The translations under genes and the position numbers were made by a program. Shown one piece after another: positions 25,214 to 33,812 of a stretch of 64,000 bases of DNA; position 1 is the stretch's first letter; each line of letters opens with the position of its first letter. Source of the stretch: Salinimicrobium gaetbulicola (GTDB lineage Bacteria > Bacteroidota > Bacteroidia > Flavobacteriales > Flavobacteriaceae); contig NZ_JBHTJP010000035.1 of the NCBI RefSeq assembly GCF_042676025.1, forward strand, positions 1,072,354 to 1,136,353. The letters run 5' to 3'. Below the pieces are notes generated by a model. It was given only the letters and a program-made list of their open reading frames with translations. It searched no databases and was not told the origin of the DNA.

Positions 25214-25804
25214 TCATTTCTTGTATTTATCATTGATTCCCACTCCAGATTTGATCATGGGAGTGATCTTCTCAAGTCTGTTGAGCTTGGTAGAATCCTG
25301 TCGGGCATCGTCGATATACTGACAGTAATCGCGTTGTTTGCCGGCAGTCAGTTCGAAAAAAGCAGTTTTAAGGTCAGAATCATTTTCAAAAGCCGTATTC
25401 AGTAATGCAGGGATTTCTACCTCCTTGCCTGTTTCAGGTTTGATCTCTTTCCCTGCTTTCTGATTCTTGATAGCCTCCTTCACGTACTTTTTAAGATCCT
25501 TCAGCGGTAAGTCCTCTCCTTTTTCAAATTTTATCTGTCTCAAGGCTTTAGTCTTGCCTTCCTGGGCGTTGGTTAACATGGCAGTATTCTCTTCCAGAAG
25601 AGCCCCTTGAAAGAACCATAAAGCGCAATGGTTCTTAAAAGCCCCGATCCCTACCACGTTTTTACCGTGATGGGTGTAAACGGGGCCTCCCCATTTTATG
25701 GTTTCTTCCAGGTCGGTCGAGAGGATCATCTTTCGCAGGGCTTTGATCTCCTCTTCCCATTCTACATGCCTGAGAATGTATTCATCTACATTTTTAACTG
25801 CCAT
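25214..25804 (-). CDS. YdeI/OmpD-associated (DUF1801) family protein
   Basis: A 196-residue cytoplasmic protein with an N-terminal DUF1801 domain (about 1-115; ETIKWGGPVYTHHGKNVVGIGAFKNHCALWFFQGALL) and a C-terminal helical domain typical of YdeI-like proteins (LKTAFFELTAGKQRDYCQYIDDARQDSTKLNRLEKI). Members of this family have no firmly assigned activity. Its start is 8 bp from the pepT stop, so it probably forms a two-gene unit with pepT, which lies upstream on the same strand. Confidence 0.8.
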   Translation of the reverse strand: MAVKNVDEYILRHVEWEEEIKALRKMILSTDLEETIKWGGPVYTHHGKNVVGIGAFKNHCALWFFQGALLEENTAMLTNAQEGKTKALRQIKFEKGEDLPLKDLKKYVKEAIKNQKAGKEIKPETGKEVEIPALLNTAFENDSDLKTAFFELTAGKQRDYCQYIDDARQDSTKLNRLEKITPMIKSGVGINDKYKK

Positions 25805-25812
25805 AAGACCGA

Positions 25813-27057
25813 TTATTTGTTGAACTTTTCAGCAGTGATTTCTGCGATCTTTACGATCACTTCGGTAGCCTTTTGCATACTTTCAACCGGAACATATTCA
25901 TACTTGCCGTGGAAATTGTGGCCCCCGGCAAAGATATTAGGGCATGGAAGGCCCATGAAGCTCAATTGTGCCCCGTCTGTTCCCCCGCGAATTGGTTTAA
26001 TTTCAGGGGTGATGTCCAGTTGTTTCATGGCTTCTTCCGCAATATCTACGATGTGCATGACCGGCTCCACTTTTTCGCGCATATTAAAGTATTGGTCCTT
26101 GATCTCAATACTCACGCAGTCTCTTTCGTACTGGTCGCATATTTCCTGCGCGAGGTTTTTCATCATCTCTTTACGAGCCTCGAAGTGCTTGCGGTCATGG
26201 TCGCGAATGATATAATGTAATTTGGTTTCCTCCACGTCGCCTTCCATTCCATTTAAATGGAAGAACCCCTGACGGCCTTCTGTATGTTCCGGGGTCTCCA
26301 GTCTAGGCAGAGAATTGATAAAATCCTGGGCAATGTACATGCTGTTGATCATTTTGTCCTTCGCATATCCTGGGTGTACACTTTTTCCTGAAACCGTGAC
26401 CACCGCCCCGGCAGCATTGAAGTTCTCATATTCCAGTTCTCCGATCTGGCTTCCGTCCATGGTGTAAGCCCATTTCGCACCGAACTTTTTCACGTCGAAC
26501 TTGTGTGCGCCACGCCCTATTTCCTCATCTGGGGTGAAGCAAACTCGTATTTTTCCGTGTTTGATTTCAGGATGCTCAATAAGATATTTCATGGCTTCCA
26601 TGATCTCGGTGATCCCGGCCTTATCATCGGCACCCAAAAGTGTGGTCCCGTCGGTAGTTATCAGGGTTTGACCTTTATACTGGAGCAAATCATCGAAATA
26701 TTCCGGAGAAAGAATGATATTTTTCTCCTTATTAAGGACGATATCTTTTCCGTCATAATCTTCGATGATCTGTGGATTCACATTGGTGCCCGTAAAATCA
26801 GGGGTCGTATCAAAGTGAGCGACAAATCCAATAGTAGGAACATCATGCTTCACATTTGAAGGAAGGGTGGCCATCACATAAGCATGTTCGTCAATGCTTA
26901 CATCCTGCATCCCCATTTCCTGAAGTTCATCTCTTAATTTATTGGCAAGGTCCCATTGTTTTTCTGTGCTGGGAGTTTTTTCACTCGTTTCGTCACTTTG
27001 TGTGTCAATTTTCACATAACTAATGAAACGGTCTATGATCTCTTGTTTGTTGGTCAT
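25813..27057 (-). CDS. pepT: Peptidase T (tripeptide aminopeptidase)
   Basis: Zinc-dependent M20-family exopeptidase that removes N-terminal residues from tripeptides in the cytoplasm. Metal-ligand motifs are visible: HFDTTPD (His81, Asp83), GADDKAG, FTPDEEIGRGAH and the late GGTDGAQLS. Length (414) is standard for PepT, and the KEKNIILSPEYFD segment separates it from dipeptidase PepD. No signal peptide. It is divergent from pyrD, with the YdeI-like gene following 8 bp downstream. Confidence 0.93.
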   Translation of the reverse strand: MTNKQEIIDRFISYVKIDTQSDETSEKTPSTEKQWDLANKLRDELQEMGMQDVSIDEHAYVMATLPSNVKHDVPTIGFVAHFDTTPDFTGTNVNPQIIEDYDGKDIVLNKEKNIILSPEYFDDLLQYKGQTLITTDGTTLLGADDKAGITEIMEAMKYLIEHPEIKHGKIRVCFTPDEEIGRGAHKFDVKKFGAKWAYTMDGSQIGELEYENFNAAGAVVTVSGKSVHPGYAKDKMINSMYIAQDFINSLPRLETPEHTEGRQGFFHLNGMEGDVEETKLHYIIRDHDRKHFEARKEMMKNLAQEICDQYERDCVSIEIKDQYFNMREKVEPVMHIVDIAEEAMKQLDITPEIKPIRGGTDGAQLSFMGLPCPNIFAGGHNFHGKYEYVPVESMQKATEVIVKIAEITAEKFNK

Positions 27058-27166
27058 TGTTGAAGTGTTTGCCCAAAAATAATGAACTCTAAGTCAGCTT
27101 CAAAACCTTTTATCTTTTCCGCTTGTAATATTCAGGTTTATGTTAATTTTGTCGAAAATCTTCACC

Positions 27167-28186
27167 ATGTACAACTCAATTATTAGACCCTTGCTTTTTA
27201 AAATGGATCCTGAAAAAGTGCATCACCTCACTTTTGGATTGCTTCGGAATTTATTCAGGTTACCATTAGTCTCAGGAATTGTAAAAAGCAAGTTTGTGGT
27301 AGAAGATCCAAGGTTGGAGCGGGAAGTTTTCGGACTGAAATTTAAAAATCCCGTTGGACTGGCCGCTGGCTTTGATAAAGACGCGAAACTATATAAGGAG
27401 TTATCAGCCTTCGGATTTGGTTTCATTGAGATTGGTACCCTTACACCAAAACCACAGCCCGGAAATGAGAAAAAAAGACTCTTCCGTCTAAAAGCAGATA
27501 AGGCAATCATCAATCGTATGGGCTTCAATAATGGTGGAGTAGAGGAAGCTGTGGTGCGCCTGAAAGAGAATAAGGATGTGCTGATTGGTGGGAATATCGG
27601 AAAGAATAAAGTCACTCCCAATGAAAATGCCGTAGACGATTACATTATTTGTTTTGACACACTTTTTGATCATGTAGATTACTTCGTGGTGAACGTAAGT
27701 TCTCCCAATACGCCTAACCTGCGTGAACTTCAGGATAAGGAACCACTTACAAATCTCCTGAAAACACTTCAGGATAGGAATGCTGAAAAACCGGTTTCCA
27801 AGCCAATTTTACTGAAGATCGCACCAGATCTTACAGATTCTCAATTAATCGATATCATTGATATCGTAAAGGATACGAAGATCGCCGGGGTGATCGCCAC
27901 CAATACTACCATTTCCAGAACCGGGCTTAATTCAGAAGATAAGAACGAGACAGGAGGGTTGAGTGGATTACCATTGAAAGATCGCGCGACTGAGGTGATC
28001 AGGTTCCTTTCTGAAAAGAGTAACAAAGCCTTTCCTATTATTGGAGTTGGCGGGATCATGTCGGCAGAAGATGCTATTGAGAAGCTGGAAGCAGGGGCGA
28101 GCCTGGTGCAGGTCTATACGGGATTCATCTATGAAGGTCCCGGACTTATTAAGGAGATCAACGAAGAAATCCTAAAACGCTCCTAA
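27167..28186 (+). CDS. pyrD: Dihydroorotate dehydrogenase (quinone), class 2
   Basis: Membrane-associated flavoenzyme of pyrimidine synthesis that oxidises dihydroorotate with quinone as acceptor. The N-terminal helical extension (about 1-40, MYNSIIRPLLFKMDPEKVHH) marks class 2. FMN and active-site motifs follow: NPVGLAAGFDKDAK, INRMGFNNGGVEE, VNVSSPNTPNLRELQ and GVGGIMSAEDAIEKLEAGASLVQVYTG. I start it at ATG 27167; an upstream ATG at 27140 adds nine residues. The next gene begins with GTG directly after its stop, indicating translational coupling. Confidence 0.93.
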   Translation: MYNSIIRPLLFKMDPEKVHHLTFGLLRNLFRLPLVSGIVKSKFVVEDPRLEREVFGLKFKNPVGLAAGFDKDAKLYKELSAFGFGFIEIGTLTPKPQPGNEKKRLFRLKADKAIINRMGFNNGGVEEAVVRLKENKDVLIGGNIGKNKVTPNENAVDDYIICFDTLFDHVDYFVVNVSSPNTPNLRELQDKEPLTNLLKTLQDRNAEKPVSKPILLKIAPDLTDSQLIDIIDIVKDTKIAGVIATNTTISRTGLNSEDKNETGGLSGLPLKDRATEVIRFLSEKSNKAFPIIGVGGIMSAEDAIEKLEAGASLVQVYTGFIYEGPGLIKEINEEILKRS

Positions 28187-28804
28187 GTGCTCGAACAACT
28201 AATTCCTTTTTTAACAGCTTCGATGCTGCTTACCATATCCCCGGGTCCAGATATAATTTATGTTCTGGTGCAGGGAATGACCAATGGTAAGAAATTCGGG
28301 GTAATTACTACCCTTGGTCTTGTTTCAGGGATCATAGTACATACTTCGCTGGTGGCATTTGGAATATCTGCTATTATAAAGCAATCTGAGGTTCTTTTCC
28401 TCATTATCAAAATGATTGGTGCTACCTACCTGATCTACCTGGCTTATATGGTATATAAAAGCCATCCGCAGATCAATGTCGATCTTGATGATACTGTTCA
28501 AAAGAAGGATCTTTGGTCATTATATAAAAGAGGATTTTTAATGAATGTCCTGAATCCGAAAGTGGCAATCTTTTTCCTCGCCTTCTTTCCTGGATTTTTA
28601 TGGGAGCCTCAGGGAGACACCGTTTATCAGTTTTACCTGTTAGGTTTTCTTTTTATGCTTCAGGCGTTTGTCATTTTTTCGAGCGTAGCCATTCTGGCCG
28701 GAAAGATCTCCCGGTACCTTCAAAGTCATCCTCATTCCGGTTTGATTTTTAAGTGGTTGCAGATCTTTGTTTTCGTCGGGATCGCCATTTACATTCTTCT
28801 GTAA
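28187..28804 (+). CDS. LysE family amino-acid exporter
   Basis: A 205-residue inner-membrane protein of the LysE/RhtB family, which exports amino acids or related metabolites. Six hydrophobic helices and the family signature TISPGPDIIYVLVQGMTNGKKFGV near the N terminus are present, with the later NVLNPKVAIFFLAFFPGFL segment. It starts with GTG immediately after the pyrD stop; no ATG is available before the signature. Substrate is unknown; translational coupling to pyrD need not imply a pathway link. Confidence 0.88.
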   Translation: MLEQLIPFLTASMLLTISPGPDIIYVLVQGMTNGKKFGVITTLGLVSGIIVHTSLVAFGISAIIKQSEVLFLIIKMIGATYLIYLAYMVYKSHPQINVDLDDTVQKKDLWSLYKRGFLMNVLNPKVAIFFLAFFPGFLWEPQGDTVYQFYLLGFLFMLQAFVIFSSVAILAGKISRYLQSHPHSGLIFKWLQIFVFVGIAIYILL

Positions 28805-28854
28805 AACTTCGGAAAAGGGCTGTGGACGACACTTTTTCGTTTTTCCTAAAATTG

Positions 28855-28862
28855 TATATTTG
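28855..28862 (+). promoter_or_regulatory. -7 element for the HMG-CoA lyase gene
   Basis: TATATTTG ends only five bases before the ATG at 28868, so transcription would start close to the start codon and the mRNA would be leaderless or nearly so. A T-rich stretch but no exact TTTG lies near -33. Confidence 0.45.
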
Positions 28863-28867
28863 AGCCT

Positions 28868-29731
28868 ATGGGGAAGATCAAGATTATTGAATGCCCGCGC
28901 GATGCCATGCAGGGTATTAAGGATTTCATTCCAACGGAAAAAAAGGTGCAGTATATTCAGTCCTTGTTGAGGTGTGGTTTTGATACCATTGACTTCGGAA
29001 GTTTTGTTTCTCCTAAGGCGATCCCGCAAATGGCAGATACCGCAGAGGTACTCTCAAAACTTGATCTTTCAAGGACTCAGAGTAAATTACTCGCGATAGT
29101 TGCCAATACCCGAGGCGCACAAGATGCATCTCAACATCCGGAAATTGATTATTTGGGATACCCTTTTTCCATATCTGAGAACTTCCAGATGAGGAATACC
29201 CACAAGACCATTGCTCAGTCTGTAGAAACTTTGCAGGAGATTCTCGATATTGCCAATGGCAAGAATAAAGAGGTGGTGGCGTATCTTTCCATGGGCTTTG
29301 GTAATCCTTACGGGGATCCATGGGATGTGGAAATAGTAGGAGAGTGGACCGAGAAACTTTCAGGGATGGGAGTGAAGATCCTTTCACTTTCTGATACTAT
29401 TGGAAGTTCCACGCCCCAAGTGATCGAATATTTATTCTCCAACCTCATTCCGAAATATCCCGAAATTGAATTTGGGGCTCACCTTCATACTACACCAACC
29501 AGCTGGTTTGAGAAGGTAGATGCTGCTTTTAAAGCAGGTTGCACCAGGTTTGATGGTGCTATTCAGGGATTTGGAGGATGCCCAATGGCAAAAGATGAAC
29601 TCACGGGGAATATGCCCACTGAAAAACTACTTTCTTACTTCACTACCAAAAAGGAAGATACCAATGTCAAAATGATGAGTTTCGAATCATCTCATAATGA
29701 GGCAACTAAAATATTTTCTGCGTACCATTAG
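28868..29731 (+). CDS. mvaB: Hydroxymethylglutaryl-CoA lyase
   Basis: Aldolase-like enzyme that splits 3-hydroxy-3-methylglutaryl-CoA to acetoacetate and acetyl-CoA, the last step of leucine degradation. The metal and catalytic motif is ECPRDAMQG (Arg11, Asp12), variant of the usual GPRDGLQ; metal histidines lie in EFGAHLHTTP and the catalytic cysteine in QGFGGCPMAKDELTGN. Length (287) fits the family. The leucine dehydrogenase at 22.2 kb supplies the first step of the same pathway. Related DRE-TIM enzymes such as isopropylmalate synthase are longer, so the call is good despite the altered first motif. Confidence 0.85.
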   Translation: MGKIKIIECPRDAMQGIKDFIPTEKKVQYIQSLLRCGFDTIDFGSFVSPKAIPQMADTAEVLSKLDLSRTQSKLLAIVANTRGAQDASQHPEIDYLGYPFSISENFQMRNTHKTIAQSVETLQEILDIANGKNKEVVAYLSMGFGNPYGDPWDVEIVGEWTEKLSGMGVKILSLSDTIGSSTPQVIEYLFSNLIPKYPEIEFGAHLHTTPTSWFEKVDAAFKAGCTRFDGAIQGFGGCPMAKDELTGNMPTEKLLSYFTTKKEDTNVKMMSFESSHNEATKIFSAYH

Positions 29732-29793
29732 GAAAATCAATGCCTTTCAGCTGATTGATTAAAATATTTTATTTAAAATTAATCTAAATAAAC

Positions 29794-29824
29794 TTTGTCG
29801 AAATTAGACTTGCATATATATTTG
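29794..29824 (+). promoter_or_regulatory. Consensus Bacteroidota promoter for the porin operon
   Basis: TTTG at 29794-29797, exactly 19 bp, then TATATTTG at 29817-29824: a full match to the Bacteroidota -33/-7 consensus. The start codon is 41 bp further on. A 9-bp half site (TTAGACTTG, 29804-29812) lies between the two elements. Confidence 0.85.
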
Positions 29825-29856
29825 CAGCATCAATTATTATTTTAAACAAGTCTAAA
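29804..29856. promoter_or_regulatory. Candidate operator: inverted repeat over the porin promoter
   Basis: TTAGACTTG at 29804-29812 is repeated in inverted form as CAAGTCTAA at 29847-29855. The second copy is part of a near-palindrome TTTAAACAAGTCTAAA at 29841-29856, and TCTAAATAA occurs at 29783-29791 and again at 29851-29859. The form is like operators of DtxR/MntR-type metal regulators, which I infer from general resemblance only. One site lies between -33 and -7, the other in the leader, so a repressor could block initiation. Confidence 0.5.
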
Positions 29857-29864
29857 TAAGAATC

Positions 29865-31031
29865 ATGAAAAAGTTTTTACTTTCATTAGTGATTGGAGCT
29901 ACTACCGCGGTTTCAGTTGCGCAAACCCAACAAGATTCGATCACTTTTGATCCCCAATACCAACAAAATTCTGCTCAAAGAGTACTTTCAGCCAACAAAG
30001 ATGCTGTTACTTTAGGTGCATATGGAGAAATTACTTACAACCAGCCGGAAGGTGATAACGGAGAGCTGGATGTTCAGCGTCTTGTGATGTTGTTAGGATA
30101 CCAGTTTAATGATAAAGTTCAGTTCTTTACTGAAATTGAATTTGAGCATGTTGAGGAAGTTTATGTAGAGCAGGCTTTTGTGAATTACAACGTTGCCAAT
30201 AATGTGAATTTACGTGCCGGTTTGATGTTGGTGCCAATGGGTATCATCAACGAGTACCACGAACCTACTACTTTTAACGGAGTTGAACGTCCAGCTATTG
30301 CCGGGTCTATCGTTCCAACTACCTGGAGAGAGATCGGGGTTGGGGTGACAGGTAGAATTAATTCTGCTTCACTTACCTACCAGGCTTATGTCTTCAACGG
30401 ATTTCAGTCTACCGATGCTGACGGAAACGGACTTCTTAAAGGGAGCAACGGTTTAAGAGGAGGTCGTCAAAAAGGTATCAAGTCTACCGTGAACACTCCA
30501 AACCTTTCCACTAAAATTGAATATTACGGAATCCTTGGTATGAGATTAGGTCTTGCAGGTTACTTTGGAAGAACCCAGGCTGCAGACGAAGTTGATATGC
30601 TTGATGGAGCTGATATAGGAATGTCTATGGTAGGTCTTGATGCTCGTTATGTGTACAAAAGATTCACTGCAAGAGGTGAGTTCATCTACGCGTCTCTTTC
30701 AGATACCGAAGATTACAACAACCTGACCGGAAGAGATCTTGGAAGTGCCCTTTCAGGATGGTATGCAGAAGCCGCTTATAACCTGTTGCCTGCAATGAAC
30801 AAACAAAAGTTATTCGCCTTTGCCCGTTACGAAGACTATGATACGCATGCTTCTACTGAAGGAACTTTGGTTGAAAATCCTGCGTATGACAGAAATGACA
30901 TTACTATGGGATTAAGTTATCACATTGCACCGGGAGTGGTTTTCAAAGGAGATTACCAGATCAAGGACAATGCTGTTGAAGGAGCAGATGCTCAAAACCA
31001 GCTGAACTTTGGAGTAGGAGTTTGGTTCTAA
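29865..31031 (+). CDS. Outer-membrane porin (phosphate-selective porin-like)
   Basis: A 388-residue exported beta-barrel. Signal peptide 1-19 (MKKFLLSLVIG... ending SVAQ), then alternating barrel strands and a C-terminal aromatic residue (FGVGVWF), the usual outer-membrane insertion signal. The FFTEIEFEHVEEVYVEQAFVNYNV and NLRAGLMLVPMGIINEYHEPTTFNGVERP segments resemble the OprO/OprP-like porins of Bacteroidota. It heads an apparent unit with an FMN-binding protein and a small membrane protein, under the best promoter in the window. Solute is unknown; a metal or an anion is plausible. Confidence 0.8.
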   Translation: MKKFLLSLVIGATTAVSVAQTQQDSITFDPQYQQNSAQRVLSANKDAVTLGAYGEITYNQPEGDNGELDVQRLVMLLGYQFNDKVQFFTEIEFEHVEEVYVEQAFVNYNVANNVNLRAGLMLVPMGIINEYHEPTTFNGVERPAIAGSIVPTTWREIGVGVTGRINSASLTYQAYVFNGFQSTDADGNGLLKGSNGLRGGRQKGIKSTVNTPNLSTKIEYYGILGMRLGLAGYFGRTQAADEVDMLDGADIGMSMVGLDARYVYKRFTARGEFIYASLSDTEDYNNLTGRDLGSALSGWYAEAAYNLLPAMNKQKLFAFARYEDYDTHASTEGTLVENPAYDRNDITMGLSYHIAPGVVFKGDYQIKDNAVEGADAQNQLNFGVGVWF

Positions 31032-31120
31032 ATTAAAAAAATTGATGTGCTTCGGTCGGGTGGAATTCATTTTCTGCCCGACTGTTGGCATATAATTTGT
31101 CCTTACAGATTATAAATTCA

Positions 31121-31128
31121 TAATTTTG
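31121..31128 (+). promoter_or_regulatory. -7 element before the FMN-binding protein gene
   Basis: TAATTTTG lies five bases before ATG 31134; TTTG at 31096-31099 is 21 bp upstream. A secondary promoter giving a near-leaderless mRNA is possible, so the FMN-binding gene may also be transcribed apart from the porin. Confidence 0.5.
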
Positions 31129-31133
31129 CAGTC

Positions 31134-31655
31134 ATGAAAAGGAAATATTTTACCGGAATTTTATTCGTTTTACCTCTTTTAATGTCCTTTACATTTTTAA
31201 AGGGTCTTGATAAAAAGGTGGATCGCGAAATAAAGGATGAGTTCGAGGTTGCCGACTATTCTCATGAGGGGGTGGTTGTGCCCCAGGAACTTCAGGGTAA
31301 ACTGCCTTCTAACGTGACCGTCCAAAATTTTATTAAACTGCAGCATTCCGGAAATTTACTTGGATATGCTTATATAGATAAGGCACCGAGTAAAACCGCC
31401 GAGTTTGATTATTTGGTGATCTTTGATAAAGACCTTAAAATTGCCCGAACCAAAGTTTTGGTGTACCGTGAAGAATACGGCGGGGAAATTGGCAGCCGCA
31501 GGTGGCTGCGTCAATTTACCGGAAAGTCTAAAGCCAGTGAGTTAAATCATATAGCAGCTATTTCAGGAGCGACCATTTCGGTTAGGTCTATGAAAAATGC
31601 GGTAAAAGATATACTTGCTAGCGTTGAGATCCTTCAAAAACATAATGTGCTCTAA
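31134..31655 (+). CDS. Exported FMN-binding domain protein
   Basis: A 173-residue protein with an N-terminal hydrophobic segment (about 6-23) and an FMN-binding domain of the NqrC/RnfG type. The flavinylation-type motif SGATISVRSMKNAV (about 145-158) is present; in this family the Thr can carry FMN through a phosphoester. The middle segment LGYAYIDKAPSKTAEFDYLVIFDKDLKI matches the fold. It should be a periplasmic electron carrier, either reducing a substrate or feeding the adjacent membrane protein. An ApbE-like flavin transferase would be needed and is not in this window. The downstream gene starts directly after its stop. Confidence 0.82.
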   Translation: MKRKYFTGILFVLPLLMSFTFLKGLDKKVDREIKDEFEVADYSHEGVVVPQELQGKLPSNVTVQNFIKLQHSGNLLGYAYIDKAPSKTAEFDYLVIFDKDLKIARTKVLVYREEYGGEIGSRRWLRQFTGKSKASELNHIAAISGATISVRSMKNAVKDILASVEILQKHNVL

Positions 31656-32153
31656 ATGCAGTATAACGGTCTACTTTTAACCCTTCCGAAGGAAATAAGA
31701 ACCTTTTTGGCTGTTTTTGTAATAGTTTTAAGTGTAGGCTATTTTACAGGTTTGTTGTTTGTTGGGCAAACAGAAACTACTACTCCTGCAGGGATCGAGG
31801 AAAATTACCTGGGAAATGAAGATGATCCCGATGCCAAGGTGATGAAATTCGAGAAAGGGGAGCGCGAGATGCTCACTATTATTCACACTCATGTGCTTTC
31901 CATGTCCTTTATCTTTTTTCTGCTGGGTGGTATCATGGTGTTTACCCAATTACCTCAAAAATTCAAATTCTTTCTCATCTTAGAGCCTTTCTTTTCCATT
32001 ATCGCCACTTTTGGCGGCATCTATTTTGTCTGGAAAGGTGTGGAATGGATGAAGTATGTAGTTATGATATCAGGTGTCTTGATGACCCTCATTTTTATAA
32101 CTTCAGTCCTGATTGTACTCTATCAATTACTATTTAAAAAAGCTACGGTTTAA
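31656..32153 (+). CDS. Membrane protein of unknown function paired with the FMN-binding protein
   Basis: A 165-residue protein with four hydrophobic segments (about 16-36, 76-96, 102-123, 133-156). The first loop is acidic (GNEDDPDAKVMKFEKGERE). A HTH motif (His at about 76 and 78, TIIHTHVLSMSF) opens the second helix and could bind heme or metal. I do not recognise the family. Its ATG follows the FMN-protein stop without a gap, so the two are translationally coupled and probably form a complex, perhaps an electron-transfer path from the quinone pool to the periplasmic flavin. That role is inference only. Confidence 0.6.
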   Translation: MQYNGLLLTLPKEIRTFLAVFVIVLSVGYFTGLLFVGQTETTTPAGIEENYLGNEDDPDAKVMKFEKGEREMLTIIHTHVLSMSFIFFLLGGIMVFTQLPQKFKFFLILEPFFSIIATFGGIYFVWKGVEWMKYVVMISGVLMTLIFITSVLIVLYQLLFKKATV

Positions 32154-32237
32154 GTCCTTTTCAATAGACATTTTTCTGTAATCCGTAGAAAAGCAAATAT
32201 TTAGTGTCCATCTCTCTTCTTTGTGATTAAAAGGATG

Positions 32238-32245
32238 TATATTTG
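32238..32245 (+). promoter_or_regulatory. -7 element for guaB
   Basis: TATATTTG lies 23 bp before the guaB ATG. A TTTG occurs 14 bp upstream rather than 19, so only the -7 match is convincing. Confidence 0.5.
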
Positions 32246-32268
32246 CACGCAATTAAATCTTAATTGCC

Positions 32269-33741
32269 ATGATTGCACACAACTCCAGGATAGTTGGCGA
32301 AGGACTAACTTACGATGACGTATTATTAGTTCCGGCCTTTTCGGAAATCCTTCCCCGCGAAGTCAGCATCCAGTCAAAATTCACAAGAAATATTTCAATC
32401 AATGTTCCCATAGTTTCCGCTGCGATGGATACTGTGACCGAATCCCGTATGGCGATCGCCATAGCCCGGGAAGGTGGTATTGGGGTATTGCATAAAAACA
32501 TGACCATCGAGGATCAGGCTTTGAAAGTGCGTAAAGTAAAGCGTGCTGAAAGTGGAATGATCATCGACCCGGTTACTTTACCTATCACTGCCAAAGTGAG
32601 GGATGCGAAGGAAAACATGAGGGAACATTCCATCGGCGGGATTCCAATTGTAGATGAGGACGGTCGCTTACTGGGGATCGTGACTAATCGTGATCTTAGA
32701 TTTGAAAAAAATAATGACCGACCAATTTCCGAAGTAATGACTTCAGAAAACCTGGTGACAGTGGCAGAAGGAACTTCTCTTGAGGAAGCTGAAGGAATTC
32801 TTCAGGAAAACAAGATTGAAAAACTGCCGGTGGTCAATAAAGAAAAGAAACTGGTTGGTTTGATCACCTTCCGTGATATTACAAAACTCACTCAAAAACC
32901 TATTGCAAATAAAGATGTCTTCGGAAGGCTTCGGGTTGCTGCAGCTGTTGGAGTTACCTCAGATGCCGTAGACCGCGCTGCCGCCCTTGTAAAAGCCGGA
33001 GTTGATGCGATCGTTATCGATACTGCTCATGGTCATACCAAAGGAGTGGTCACCGTTCTAAAAGAAGTAAAAAAGAGCTTTCCTGATCTGGAAGTGGTGG
33101 TTGGAAATATCGCTACTGCCGAAGCTGCAAAATATTTGATCGAAGCCGGTGCGGACGCTATTAAAGTAGGAATTGGTCCTGGATCGATTTGTACTACCAG
33201 AGTAGTTGCCGGGGTTGGTTTTCCACAATTCTCAGCCGTTCTTGAAGTTGCTGAGGCTGCCAAAGGAACCGGAGTGCCTGTGATCGCTGATGGTGGAATT
33301 CGCTATACGGGAGATATTCCCAAAGCCATCGCGGCCGGTGCAGACTGTGTGATGTTGGGATCATTATTGGCGGGAACAAAAGAATCACCTGGTGAAACCA
33401 TTATTTACGAAGGAAGAAAATTCAAATCTTACCGGGGAATGGGTTCTGTAGAAGCCATGAAACAAGGATCGAAAGATCGTTATTTCCAGGATGTGGAGGA
33501 CGATATCAAAAAACTGGTTCCTGAAGGTATTGTAGGCCGTGTGCCTTACAAAGGTGAACTTTTTGAAAGTATTCACCAGTTTATTGGCGGCTTAAGAGCC
33601 GGAATGGGGTATTGTGGTGCTAAAGATATTGCCACCTTGAAGGAGACTGCAAAATTTGTGAAGATCACAGCTTCGGGGATACATGAAAGTCACCCGCACA
33701 ACGTGACCATCACCAAAGAATCTCCTAATTATAGTAGATAA
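32269..33741 (+). CDS. guaB: IMP dehydrogenase
   Basis: NAD-dependent oxidation of IMP to XMP, the committed step of GMP synthesis. The (beta/alpha)8 barrel is interrupted by two CBS domains (about residues 95-210). The catalytic cysteine lies in GPGSICTTRVVAGVGFPQ (near 307), followed by the GGIRYTGDIPKAIAAGADCVMLGS phosphate-binding region and the YRGMGSVEAM flap segment. Length (490) is standard. The gene is preceded by a TATATTTG element and followed by a strong bidirectional terminator, so it is monocistronic. Confidence 0.95.
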   Translation: MIAHNSRIVGEGLTYDDVLLVPAFSEILPREVSIQSKFTRNISINVPIVSAAMDTVTESRMAIAIAREGGIGVLHKNMTIEDQALKVRKVKRAESGMIIDPVTLPITAKVRDAKENMREHSIGGIPIVDEDGRLLGIVTNRDLRFEKNNDRPISEVMTSENLVTVAEGTSLEEAEGILQENKIEKLPVVNKEKKLVGLITFRDITKLTQKPIANKDVFGRLRVAAAVGVTSDAVDRAAALVKAGVDAIVIDTAHGHTKGVVTVLKEVKKSFPDLEVVVGNIATAEAAKYLIEAGADAIKVGIGPGSICTTRVVAGVGFPQFSAVLEVAEAAKGTGVPVIADGGIRYTGDIPKAIAAGADCVMLGSLLAGTKESPGETIIYEGRKFKSYRGMGSVEAMKQGSKDRYFQDVEDDIKKLVPEGIVGRVPYKGELFESIHQFIGGLRAGMGYCGAKDIATLKETAKFVKITASGIHESHPHNVTITKESPNYSR

Positions 33742-33762
33742 AATATAAGTAAGTATCATTAA

Positions 33763-33792
33763 AAAAGGCTTTATCGAGAGATAAAGCCTTTT
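33763..33792. terminator. Bidirectional terminator between guaB and ompH
   Basis: A perfect 12-bp stem (AAAAGGCTTTAT and its complement) with a 6-base loop, lying between convergent genes. Confidence 0.9.
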
Positions 33793-33812
33793 GTTTTTAT
33801 AGTTTTAGAGAA

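Noticed and set aside
31055..31082. Terminator between the porin and the FMN-binding gene
   Set aside because: The GTCGGG/CCCGAC stem has a 16-base loop and no T-run. It is too weak to split the unit.
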